From: Actinomycetota bacterium
GTDB taxonomy: Bacteria > Actinomycetota > Humimicrobiia > Humimicrobiales > Humimicrobiaceae
Length of the DNA stretch: 12,529 nt
Assembly (NCBI GenBank): GCA_028695395.1
Contig: JAQVJB010000055.1
Location: 1-12,529, forward strand
Direction: 5' to 3'
Shown: positions 1-6,185 of the stretch, piece by piece
Layout: each line of letters begins with the position of its first letter
How positions within the stretch are numbered: position 1 is the first letter of the stretch
Position numbers and translations under genes: made by a program
The notes under the pieces: generated by a model
What the model was told of the DNA's origin: nothing
Seen by the model: only the letters and a program-made list of their open reading frames with translations
Databases searched by the model: none

Positions 1-766
1 TCAATCTCTGAAGAGCCTGTCTGTCAAGCCTTAAATCAATTCCCTGTTCCTTTTTAAATTCATCAGCAAGAAAATTCATTATTCTGTTATCATAATCGTC
101 TCCACCAAGGTGCATGTCCCCATGACTTGCCTTTACCTCAAAAACTCCTTCTCCTACCTCAAGAATTGAAACATCAAAAGTACCTCCACCAAGGTCGAAG
201 ACAAGTATCTTCTCTTCTTTTTTCTTATCAAGCCCATAAGCAAGCGCTGCTGCAGTAGGTTCATTAATAATCCTTAAAACATTAAGGCCTGCTATCTTTC
301 CGGCATTCTTTGTTGCCTGTCTCTGAGCATCATTAAAATAAGCAGGAACAGTTATAACTGCATCTGTTACTTCTGTGCCAAGATAAGATTCGGCATCTGT
401 TTTCAGTTTTTGCAATATCATTGATGATATCTCTTCAGGAGTATATTCCCTGTCGGCAAGCTTTACTGTTGCAAGACCGTTTTTACCTCCTATTACTGAA
501 TAAGATACTATTTCCCTTTCACTGACAACCTCATCATACTGTCTTCCGATAAATCTTTTTATTGAATAAATGGTGTTTTCCGGGTTTACAGCTGCCTGCC
601 TCTTGGCAAGCTGGCCTACAAGCCTTTCACCTTTCTTCGTAAAAGCCACAACTGAAGGAGTCGTCCTGCCGCCTTCAGTATTGGCAATTACAACAGGACT
701 TCCGCCTTCCATAACTGCAATACATGAATTAGTTGTTCCCAAATCAATTCCAACTGCTTTTCCCAT
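1..766 (-). CDS. dnaK: Molecular chaperone DnaK (Hsp70), N-terminal part, cut by window edge
   Basis: ATP-dependent cytoplasmic chaperone; only the first 255 codons (most of the nucleotide-binding domain) lie in the window, and the frame stays open to base 1, so the rest lies to the left. Seen in the translation: the phosphate-1 loop GIDLGTTNS (residues 6-14), AVITVPAYFNDAQRQAT (136-152), IINEPTAAALAYG (166-178), the phosphate-2 segment DLGGGTFDVS (191-200) and HLGGDDYDNR (219-228). The start is the ATG at 766-764, giving the usual MGKxxGIDLG N terminus; an AAAGG lies upstream with rather long spacing (about 11 nt). Residues about 75-105 contain extra sequence compared with the Bacillus and Mycobacterium proteins as I remember them, as in Gram-negative-type DnaK. 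It follows the MerR-type gene on the same strand after 104 bp, so co-transcription is likely. No grpE or dnaJ is visible here. Confidence 0.98.
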   Translation of the reverse strand, partial: MGKAVGIDLGTTNSCIAVMEGGSPVVIANTEGGRTTPSVVAFTKKGERLVGQLAKRQAAVNPENTIYSIKRFIGRQYDEVVSEREIVSYSVIGGKNGLATVKLADREYTPEEISSMILQKLKTDAESYLGTEVTDAVITVPAYFNDAQRQATKNAGKIAGLNVLRIINEPTAAALAYGLDKKKEEKILVFDLGGGTFDVSILEVGEGVFEVKASHGDMHLGGDDYDNRIMNFLADEFKKEQGIDLRLDRQALQRL

Positions 767-810
767 AATCAAATCAACCTTTCTTTTTTTTAAAATATTG
801 TTAAATTTTC

Positions 811-828
811 AATTAATAATTATTAATT
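811..828. promoter_or_regulatory. 18-bp perfect palindrome in the regulator-dnaK gap
   Basis: AATTAATAATTATTAATT is a perfect dyad lying 45 bp upstream of the dnaK ATG, between the MerR-type gene and dnaK. Its half-sites ATTAATA/TATTAAT (2-nt spacer) are the same as those of the palindrome at 1220-1237 in the promoter of the regulator gene (4-nt spacer). That makes it a candidate operator for the HspR-like protein. The sequence is pure A+T in an AT-rich gap, so chance is a real alternative. Confidence 0.35.
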
Positions 829-870
829 TAAGAAATCTATAAAATCATCACAGGCAAACCATATACGGTT

Positions 871-1209
871 TTACTCCATAGTTTTATTTCCGTTTTCCTT
901 TCTCGCCAGATAATTCTTATAGCAGAGGACTACATCTTCAGGACATCTGTCAAGTATGACTGCGTCCCTTCTTTTAATAAGTATGATAATTGACCGTAAA
1001 TTCATTCCCTGTTCGTACATAAGTTCACGGACATATTCAAGCCAGTTAATATCTTCCTTGGAATAATATCTTTTTCTTCCCCTCCTGAGCGGACAAACCA
1101 GATGAAATTTTTCATAATAGTATAAAGTCCTGCTGTTTATTCCAAGAAAATCAGCAACAAGCTCTATTGGATAACTTTTATCTACTTCATTAAACATATA
1201 ATCCGCCAC
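871..1209 (-). CDS. MerR-family HspR-like transcriptional regulator upstream of dnaK
   Basis: Small DNA-binding protein of up to 112 residues. A MerR-type winged helix-turn-helix covers about residues 13-75: helix-turn-helix ADFLGINSRTLYYYEKFHLV (19-38), wing RRGRKRYYS (42-50), then a helix ending in EQGMNLRSI (66-74). The last segment resembles the E-x-G-[LM]-N-L stretch of HspR, the heat-shock repressor that controls dnaK operons. No long dimerisation coil or ligand domain follows, which also fits HspR. The C-terminal part has two cysteines (C89, C96) of unknown meaning. The longest frame begins with GTG at 1209; an ATG at 1197-1195 would give 108 residues and leaves a more reasonable leader after the predicted promoter (about 25 nt instead of 13), so I slightly prefer it. 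Neither start has a strong Shine-Dalgarno. It is encoded directly before dnaK on the same strand, which is the main argument for a heat-shock role; in actinobacteria hspR usually comes last in the operon. Membership in MerR is sure, HspR function is inferred. Confidence 0.85.
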   Translation of the reverse strand: MADYMFNEVDKSYPIELVADFLGINSRTLYYYEKFHLVCPLRRGRKRYYSKEDINWLEYVRELMYEQGMNLRSIIILIKRRDAVILDRCPEDVVLCYKNYLARKENGNKTME

Positions 1210-1219
1210 ACTTTCTTAA

Positions 1220-1237
1220 ATTAATATAGATATTAAT
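1220..1237. promoter_or_regulatory. Inverted repeat over the -10 of the HspR-like gene
   Basis: ATTAATATAGATATTAAT is an 8-bp inverted repeat around a 2-nt centre. It covers the putative -10 (1230-1235) of the promoter that reads into the MerR-type gene, a position typical of an autorepressor operator. Its outer 7-bp half-sites are identical to those of the palindrome at 811-828. AT-rich context makes this tentative. Confidence 0.35.
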
Positions 1238-1258
1238 CAATAAAAAAATATTTGTCAA
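1230..1258 (-). promoter_or_regulatory. Putative sigma-70/A promoter for HspR-like gene and dnaK
   Basis: On the minus strand a perfect -35 TTGACA (1258-1253) is followed after 17 nt by TAATAT (1235-1230; 4 of 6 to TATAAT). Transcription would begin near 1222, leaving about 25 nt before the ATG at 1197. The -10 lies inside the inverted repeat at 1220-1237. Confidence 0.5.
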
Positions 1259-1329
1259 CAAATTACTAAACATTTTTTCAGATTTAATTAAAATATAATT
1301 TACATTTAAGTGAAAAATATTTTTACATA

Positions 1330-1358
1330 TTGCAATTATATCAATAAATATATAAAAT
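1330..1358 (+). promoter_or_regulatory. Putative promoter for the ktrB-ktrA pair
   Basis: TTGCAA (1330-1335; 4 of 6), a 17-nt spacer and TAAAAT (1353-1358; 5 of 6) lie in the 232-bp divergent gap 1210-1441. Start would be near 1365, giving an untranslated leader of about 77 nt. The rest of this gap is AT-rich without G-rich conserved blocks, so I see no structured potassium or c-di-AMP riboswitch. Confidence 0.35.
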
Positions 1359-1441
1359 TCAACATTTATATATTTAAATACTATGTTTTTTATTTTTTTC
1401 TATTAAAATTAATTAGATAAATAAATATTTTTGATTTTAAA

Positions 1442-2785
1442 ATGGAAGATTTATCATCGTATTTCCTTAAAAGCCAGAGAAAGATAGTAAACAGGGTTGT
1501 TCTTGCTTTTGCCATTGCAATCATAACCGGTGCTCTTTTACTTATGCTTCCTCCAATGACAGTAAATGGCATTTCTTTCATAGATGCATTCTTTACATCG
1601 GCATCAGCGATTTGCGTAACCGGACTTATTGTCCAGGATACCTCGACATTTTTTACTGTTTATGGAAAAGCTCTGATACTTATACTTATACAGATGGGCG
1701 GCCTGGGAATAATGACAATCACTTCCATATTTGCATTGATGCTTGGCAGAAAAATCAATCTTGGAGATAGATTTTATTTAAATACGAGTTTCGGTTCACA
1801 TAGAAAATTTTCACCTTCAAGATTTTTCCTTATTATTGCCTCTTTAACCATAATAATAGAGATTATAGGGACTATCATATTAACTCTCCTTTTTTATTTT
1901 AAATATGCTTATCCGTTGAAAAATGCTTTTATTCACGGACTTTTCCACTCTATAAGCTCTTTTAATAATGCTGGTTTTTCTATATATTCAAACAATTTTG
2001 CAAGCTTTACCGGTGATTTTGTATTAAATATTACAGTAATGATTTTAATAATAAGCGGAGGAATAGGCTTTTCAGTGCTTTCAGAAATTTTTGCATTAAA
2101 AAAGACAAGAAAATTGTCACTTCATGCAAAATTAGTCCTTTCTGTTACAGGTATTCTTATATTTCTTGGGACAGTTTCTTTTTTTATGCTTGAATTCAGA
2201 AACCCTGGAACAATCGGAACTCTTAATAACGGAGAAAAAATACTTGCAAGTTTTTTCCAGTCAATAACCCCGAGAACAGCAGGGTTTAATACCGTCAATA
2301 TTTCAGCCGTAAACGAAACAACATTGATAATGCTACTCATCCTGATGTTCATAGGTGCATCCCCTGGAGGTACAGGAGGCGGTATAAAAACTACTACCTT
2401 TGCCTCTATTACCCTTTCAGGTATTGCTGCAATAAAAGGAAGGACAAGCATAACCATATTTAAGAAAAGAATTCCGAGGGGTACTGTTTACAGAGCACTT
2501 ACCCTGACCCTGACAGCTATTCTCCTCATACTTGCAGCTTCAATAGCTATTATGATAATAGAAAAAGAAAGTTTTATAAAAGTGGTATTTGAAGCTACCA
2601 GCGCATTTGGCACAGTCGGCCTTTCTACGGGAATTACTCCCCTACTTGCAACACCAAGCAAAGCTATCCTGATATTGCTTATGTTCATCGGTCGTGTGGG
2701 ATTGAGCCTATTGTCTCTGGCCATAGCTTCAAGAGTTTCACCTGAAAAAATAGAGAGGCCGGAAGAATCAATATCAATTGGTTAA
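1442..2785 (+). CDS. ktrB: Potassium uptake channel subunit, KtrB/TrkH family
   Basis: Inner-membrane K+ (or Na+/K+) translocating subunit. The 447-residue length is that of KtrB rather than the longer enterobacterial TrkH. The four pore repeats can be read from their filter glycines: CVTGL (G61), FNNAGF (G178), RTAGFNT (G281) and FGTVGLS (G393). The glycine-rich loop GASPGGTGGGIKTTT (305-319) after the third repeat matches the intramembrane gate loop of this family, and R418 in GRVGLS lies in the last membrane helix. Start: the first ATG after an in-frame TAA seven codons upstream; no Shine-Dalgarno is evident before it. The RCK subunit follows 53 bp downstream on the same strand, so the two very likely form a KtrAB-type complex from one transcript. 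Ion preference cannot be settled from sequence alone. Confidence 0.95.
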   Translation: MEDLSSYFLKSQRKIVNRVVLAFAIAIITGALLLMLPPMTVNGISFIDAFFTSASAICVTGLIVQDTSTFFTVYGKALILILIQMGGLGIMTITSIFALMLGRKINLGDRFYLNTSFGSHRKFSPSRFFLIIASLTIIIEIIGTIILTLLFYFKYAYPLKNAFIHGLFHSISSFNNAGFSIYSNNFASFTGDFVLNITVMILIISGGIGFSVLSEIFALKKTRKLSLHAKLVLSVTGILIFLGTVSFFMLEFRNPGTIGTLNNGEKILASFFQSITPRTAGFNTVNISAVNETTLIMLLILMFIGASPGGTGGGIKTTTFASITLSGIAAIKGRTSITIFKKRIPRGTVYRALTLTLTAILLILAASIAIMIIEKESFIKVVFEATSAFGTVGLSTGITPLLATPSKAILILLMFIGRVGLSLLSLAIASRVSPEKIERPEESISIG

Positions 2786-2838
2786 TTATAATTTAATGTA
2801 TTAAAATACTTTTAAGAAAAAGAGGTTAGATAAAGGTC

Positions 2839-3501
2839 ATGAAAAAATCATTTTTAATAATAGGACTGGGAAGATTTGGAATAAATGTTGCAAGAACATT
2901 GACAAAAGCAGGGCATTCTGTTCTTGGTGTAGACAATGATGAAGACATAATACAAAAATTCTCATTTGAAATAGACAATGTAATGAAACTTGACGCGACA
3001 GATTCTGATGTCCTCGATACCCTGGGAATTTCTGAATTTGAAGCAGTAATAATAAGTATCGGCGAAAAATATATACAAAATTCAATACTTGCTACTCTTC
3101 TTGCCAAAGAAAAAGGAGCAAAGCATGTTATTGCAAAGGCAGGAACAAAAGTCCAGGGGAAAGTACTGGAAAAGGTCGGAGCAGATACCATAGTATTTCC
3201 GGAAAAAGATATGGGGGAAAGAATAGGAAAATCTTTAAGCTCTGATACGCTTATCGATTATATTGAATTAAGCCCTGAAGTTTCAATAATAGAATTAAAA
3301 ACACCGCCGTTCATGTATGGTAAAAATCTTATAGAATTAAACCTGAGAAAAAAATACTCGGTTACCATTATAAGCATCAAAGATAAAGAAGGTAATATCA
3401 AGACTCCTCCTGACGTTAATTATAATTTTAGGGAGACTGACGTCCTTACCCTCATCGGTGAAAATGAGCAACTCAAGAAATTGCATTTCATTGATTTTTA
3501 A
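2839..3501 (+). CDS. ktrA: Potassium uptake regulatory subunit, KtrA/TrkA (RCK domains)
   Basis: Cytoplasmic gating ring subunit that binds nucleotides and controls the KtrB channel. At 220 residues it holds a single RCK_N plus RCK_C unit, as in KtrA, not the duplicated form of E. coli TrkA. RCK_N is residues 3-120, with the Rossmann loop GLGRFG (9-14), the acidic residue D32 at the end of strand 2 and the conserved HPEKDMG-like segment FPEKDMGERI (120-129). RCK_C (about 138-215) contains YIELSPEVSIIEL and ends with DVLTLIGENEQL; in KtrA relatives this domain can bind c-di-AMP, which cannot be confirmed here. AAAGG stands very close to the ATG and AGAGG lies further upstream, so the ribosome site is unclear, but the N terminus fits the family. 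The stop overlaps the convergent hydrolase gene. Confidence 0.95.
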   Translation: MKKSFLIIGLGRFGINVARTLTKAGHSVLGVDNDEDIIQKFSFEIDNVMKLDATDSDVLDTLGISEFEAVIISIGEKYIQNSILATLLAKEKGAKHVIAKAGTKVQGKVLEKVGADTIVFPEKDMGERIGKSLSSDTLIDYIELSPEVSIIELKTPPFMYGKNLIELNLRKKYSVTIISIKDKEGNIKTPPDVNYNFRETDVLTLIGENEQLKKLHFIDF

Positions 3502-4553
3502 TCTTTTTCTTTATTAAGATAGTCAAAAATAATTGAATTCAATTTTCTGTCCTTAAAAACATTCGAGGTATGCAGTTTATTTATCCAAATTAATTTAGGG
3601 TTGTCCAGCTCTTTCTTAAGCTGGAAAACGGTGGTTTTATTGAATAAAGGGTCAAATCTGGAGCAAATCATCAGTGATTCATCTTTATTTATTCTGTGGC
3701 CCCAAGTAAGAGGATCGCTCAAAAACCATCTGGGATTAATATATTTATTTAAATCAGAGTTTTGTATTTCTTTTAAATCAAAGAAATTTTCATTTCTATT
3801 TATATATAATTCTTTAAAATTATATATAAATTCCGGAAACTGCCTGTAAAACTTATCAGATTCTTCTTTTTCTATTCTGCTCTCTCTAAGATAGCGTCCT
3901 TTTAAAATAATTTTTGACATAAAGCTATTCCAGTATATTTCGTGCCAGTTACCCCCGCATTCGACAAGCACCGCTTTTTTTATTCTCTTTTCAAATGCTT
4001 TTATAAATACCGAGCACATCCCTCCCAAGCTTAGGCCACACACAAAAAAGTTTTCAATCGGAAATTCTTTTTTTAGGATATCTATGGATTTTTTGATATC
4101 GACAACAACCTGGTGAAAAAAATCAAGCATTCCCCGGTCATCATTATCCAATAGAATTTCTCCGCTTTTTCTGGAAAACGGTGTTCTTTCCAGATGAAAA
4201 GGAAGATGCATAAAAAAACAGCTATAACCGTTCTTGATCGCCTGTTCTGCAAAATAGTAATAAGGAGAAAGTCCTTTCTTTACGCTTTTAAAACCATGAA
4301 GCAGGATTATGCATTTTCTATTTTTTTGTATTGCACTATCAAGGTATTCGCCATATACTGTATCATTTTCAGAAAACCCGCTTAAAAAAGGAGATTCAAA
4401 ACTGACAGAAAATTTCTTCATCCTATTGCTTTTATGATTTTTGCAGGCTGGGTCATTACACTCATTGTCTAAGTTTGACCTATATTGTGCGTCTTTTTTT
4501 TCAGAAAGAAAATATCCCGAATCATTATCTTCTTCATAGTCAAAAAGTTTCAT
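3498..4553 (-). CDS. Alpha/beta hydrolase of unknown substrate
   Basis: Probable serine hydrolase, 351 residues. The alpha/beta hydrolase core spans about residues 80-348: an HG oxyanion motif in ILLHGF (83-88), the nucleophile elbow CGLSLGG (172-178) with catalytic Ser175, a likely acid D301 in SRFDPLF, and a likely catalytic His328 in KLHTSN. Order and spacing of the triad are those expected. Residues 1-75 form a hydrophilic N-terminal extension with a cysteine pair (C32, C37) and no signal peptide or membrane segment, so the protein should be cytoplasmic. A 195-270 region rich in aromatic and charged residues (GNWHEIYWNS onward) is probably the lid. The start has a good AAGGAA site 6 nt upstream of the ATG. 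The gene stands alone on this strand, overlaps ktrA by 4 bp at its stop, and diverges from nrdR. I do not recognise a specific subfamily; esterase, lipase or peptidase activity are all possible. Confidence 0.85.
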   Translation of the reverse strand: MKLFDYEEDNDSGYFLSEKKDAQYRSNLDNECNDPACKNHKSNRMKKFSVSFESPFLSGFSENDTVYGEYLDSAIQKNRKCIILLHGFKSVKKGLSPYYYFAEQAIKNGYSCFFMHLPFHLERTPFSRKSGEILLDNDDRGMLDFFHQVVVDIKKSIDILKKEFPIENFFVCGLSLGGMCSVFIKAFEKRIKKAVLVECGGNWHEIYWNSFMSKIILKGRYLRESRIEKEESDKFYRQFPEFIYNFKELYINRNENFFDLKEIQNSDLNKYINPRWFLSDPLTWGHRINKDESLMICSRFDPLFNKTTVFQLKKELDNPKLIWINKLHTSNVFKDRKLNSIIFDYLNKEKD

Positions 4554-4623
4554 ATTATTTTCCTTATATATAAATTTATTTTAATCAATATCTCTTTTTA
4601 ATTACTAAGATATCCATAATAAT

Positions 4624-4652
4624 TTGTTTATTTTAATAATTTTTTTTATTAT
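4624..4652 (+). promoter_or_regulatory. Weak candidate promoter for nrdR
   Basis: TTGTTT (4624-4629; 3 of 6 to TTGACA), a 17-nt spacer and TATTAT (4647-4652; 5 of 6) would start transcription near 4659. The gap 4554-4700 is so AT-rich that such matches arise easily. No NrdR box is visible in it, so autoregulation of nrdR is not supported. Confidence 0.25.
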
Positions 4653-4674
4653 TAGATTAATAGATAAATTAATA
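4634..4674. repeat. AT inverted and direct repeats upstream of nrdR
   Basis: TAATAAT (4634-4640) and ATTATTA (4648-4654) form an inverted repeat around seven T. They are followed by a direct repeat of ATTAATA at 4656-4662 and 4668-4674, 12 bp apart. The heptamer is the same as the half-site in the heat-shock palindromes at 811-828 and 1220-1237, but here it is not in dyad arrangement. Probably low-complexity sequence; recorded for comparison. Confidence 0.25.
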
Positions 4675-4700
4675 ATTATTTTAAAACCAGTTTAAAAAAA

Positions 4701-5153
4701 ATGAAATGTCCCTATTGTGACAATCTAGATAGTAAAGTCATAGATTCCAGACTTACCGAGGATAATGAGTCGATTAGAAGAAGGCGTGAATGTGAAAGAT
4801 GTTTTAAAAGGTTTACCACTTATGAGAGAATAGAGACCCAGCCAGTAGCTGTAATAAAAAAAGATGGGACAAGGCAGCCTTTTAACAGAAATAAAATCCT
4901 CGACGGCCTGATAAGAGCCTGCGTAAAAAGAAATATCAGCACCAAATCACTTGAAAAAGTCGTAAATGAAATAGAGACAGAAATAAAAAATACGCCAGCT
5001 AATGAAATAAGTTCACAGGAGATAGGAGACCTGGTCCTTAAACATCTGAAAGCTATTGATAAAGTCGCATACATAAGATTTGCCTCAGTATACAAGCAGT
5101 TTGACAGTTTAAAAGAATTTAATATGGAGCTGGAAGAATTAATGTCTGAATAA
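4701..5153 (+). CDS. nrdR: Transcriptional repressor NrdR of ribonucleotide reductase genes
   Basis: Zinc-ribbon/ATP-cone repressor that senses ATP/dATP and shuts off ribonucleotide reductase genes when dATP is high. The length of 150 residues is standard. The zinc ribbon has CPYC (Cys3, Cys6) and CERC (Cys31, Cys34) with the basic patch SIRRRREC before the second pair. The ATP-cone runs from about residue 49 (VAVIKKDGTRQPFNRNKI) to 138 (VAYIRFASVYKQF). The M-K-C-P-Y-C start is the family norm, so the ATG at 4701 is secure although it lacks a Shine-Dalgarno and sits behind an A-run. Its target can be seen in this window: two NrdR boxes at the nrdJ promoter (11791-11838). The acyltransferase and Ca2+ ATPase genes follow on the same strand, the first after 108 bp. 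Confidence 0.98.
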   Translation: MKCPYCDNLDSKVIDSRLTEDNESIRRRRECERCFKRFTTYERIETQPVAVIKKDGTRQPFNRNKILDGLIRACVKRNISTKSLEKVVNEIETEIKNTPANEISSQEIGDLVLKHLKAIDKVAYIRFASVYKQFDSLKEFNMELEELMSE

Positions 5154-5168
5154 ATGTTGAATTTTTAT

Positions 5169-5198
5169 TTTTATTTTTTAATAATGTAAAAAATAAAA
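5169..5198 (+). terminator. A/T-only 12-bp hairpin after nrdR
   Basis: TTTTATTTTTTA and TAAAAAATAAAA are perfect reverse complements around a 6-nt loop, starting 16 bp after the nrdR stop. Position suits a transcript end, but the stem has no G or C and no T-run of its own follows, so a strong intrinsic terminator is doubtful. It could also be an mRNA end-protecting stem or chance. Confidence 0.3.
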
Positions 5199-5261
5199 TA
5201 TTATAAGTCTGAATTCTTTTAAAACTTTTGATTAGTAAAGATTTTCTGTTATTTTAAGGAC

Positions 5262-6158
5262 ATGGTAAAAACACCTCCTAGATTTTTTAGATTTTTTTAT
5301 AATTTGTTCGGCTATATAAATTATATGCTGGCAACACTGATTGCATGGACTACTCCTTATCCCGTTTCATACTTTATAGGAGTTAACCTTGCAAGACTAT
5401 GGTATATTTCAGGAGCAAATACAAAAACCGTTAAAAGAAATATTTCCAAAGTAATGAATATCGGAATCGATGACCCAAGAACTTCCTATATCTGTAAGAA
5501 GATATATATAGAATTTGCCAAGAATGTTGTGGATTTCCTTAAGAACAGGATTATTCCTAAAAAACAGTTTAATAAAAATATTAAAATTGAAGGACTTGAA
5601 AATCTTAAAAAAGCTCTTGATGCAAGACGGGGTGCAGTTATTTTTACAGCACATATCGGTAATTTTGAATGGGGCGCTGCAAGAATAGGAACTGAAGGCA
5701 TAAAAATCTGGGGAGTAGGTCTTCACAGGGATAATCTTCCGCTTGATAATTATTTTGAAAGAAACCGGGGAAACAAATGCCTTAAAACAATATATGCAAA
5801 TAAAATGCTCCATGTATTTAAAATATTAAGGAATAATGAAGTAATCGCAATACCTACGGACCTGGATCCGTTGAAAAATTCCAAAATATATGACTTCTTC
5901 GGTCACAAAGCATTTATTCCTTCAGGTTCTGTCCAGATAGCAATGGCAGCAAAAGCTCCCCTGATCCCAAGTTTTATAATAAGAGATGGGAAATATCACC
6001 ATCATCAGGTAATTCTACCTCCCGTCGAACTTGAAACTGAAGGTAATAAGGAAGATGCTATCAATAAAAATATGCTCAAAGTCATTGAAATTCTTGAAGA
6101 TCAGATAAAAAGAAATATCGAACAGTGGGTTATGTTTCATGATATCTGGGTTGAGTAA
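5262..6158 (+). CDS. LpxL/HtrB-like lysophospholipid or lipid A acyltransferase
   Basis: Membrane-associated acyltransferase of the LPLAT superfamily, LpxL/HtrB branch, 298 residues (typical length about 290-310). The N terminus has a hydrophobic stretch (about 14-50) that should anchor it at the inner membrane. The catalytic H-x4-D/E motif reads HIGNFE, with His131 and Glu136. Further family marks are the segment IPTDLDP (197-203), FFGHKAFIPSG (212-222) and the C-terminal QWVMFHDIW (288-296), which corresponds to the W-x-x-x-H-x-x-W end of LpxL proteins. In diderm bacteria members acylate lipid A; in actinobacteria the related PatA acylates phosphatidylinositol mannosides. No other lipid A gene is nearby, so the acceptor is open. 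AAGGA lies only one base from the ATG, which is unusually close, but no better in-frame start is visible. The Ca2+ ATPase gene follows after 27 bp, so the two are probably co-transcribed. Confidence 0.88.
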   Translation: MVKTPPRFFRFFYNLFGYINYMLATLIAWTTPYPVSYFIGVNLARLWYISGANTKTVKRNISKVMNIGIDDPRTSYICKKIYIEFAKNVVDFLKNRIIPKKQFNKNIKIEGLENLKKALDARRGAVIFTAHIGNFEWGAARIGTEGIKIWGVGLHRDNLPLDNYFERNRGNKCLKTIYANKMLHVFKILRNNEVIAIPTDLDPLKNSKIYDFFGHKAFIPSGSVQIAMAAKAPLIPSFIIRDGKYHHHQVILPPVELETEGNKEDAINKNMLKVIEILEDQIKRNIEQWVMFHDIWVE

Positions 6159-6185
6159 AAATTTTTTTAGTGAAAGAATAAAAAA

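Noticed and set aside
570..842. Open frame on the plus strand opposite the dnaK start
   Set aside because: It lies antisense to clear DnaK coding sequence, runs into the AT-rich gap, and its product shows no domain.
767..870. CIRCE or HAIR operator before dnaK
   Set aside because: Neither TTAGCACTC/GAGTGCTAA nor CTTGAGT/ACTCAAG halves occur in this gap or upstream of the regulator gene.
856..871. AAACC/GGTTT stem at the end of the MerR-type gene as a terminator
   Set aside because: The stem is 5 bp, overlaps the stop codon and has no T-run after it on the minus strand.
1210..1441. Possible c-di-AMP (ydaO) or other riboswitch before the potassium genes
   Set aside because: The leader is almost pure A/T without the conserved G-rich blocks or helices such a riboswitch needs.
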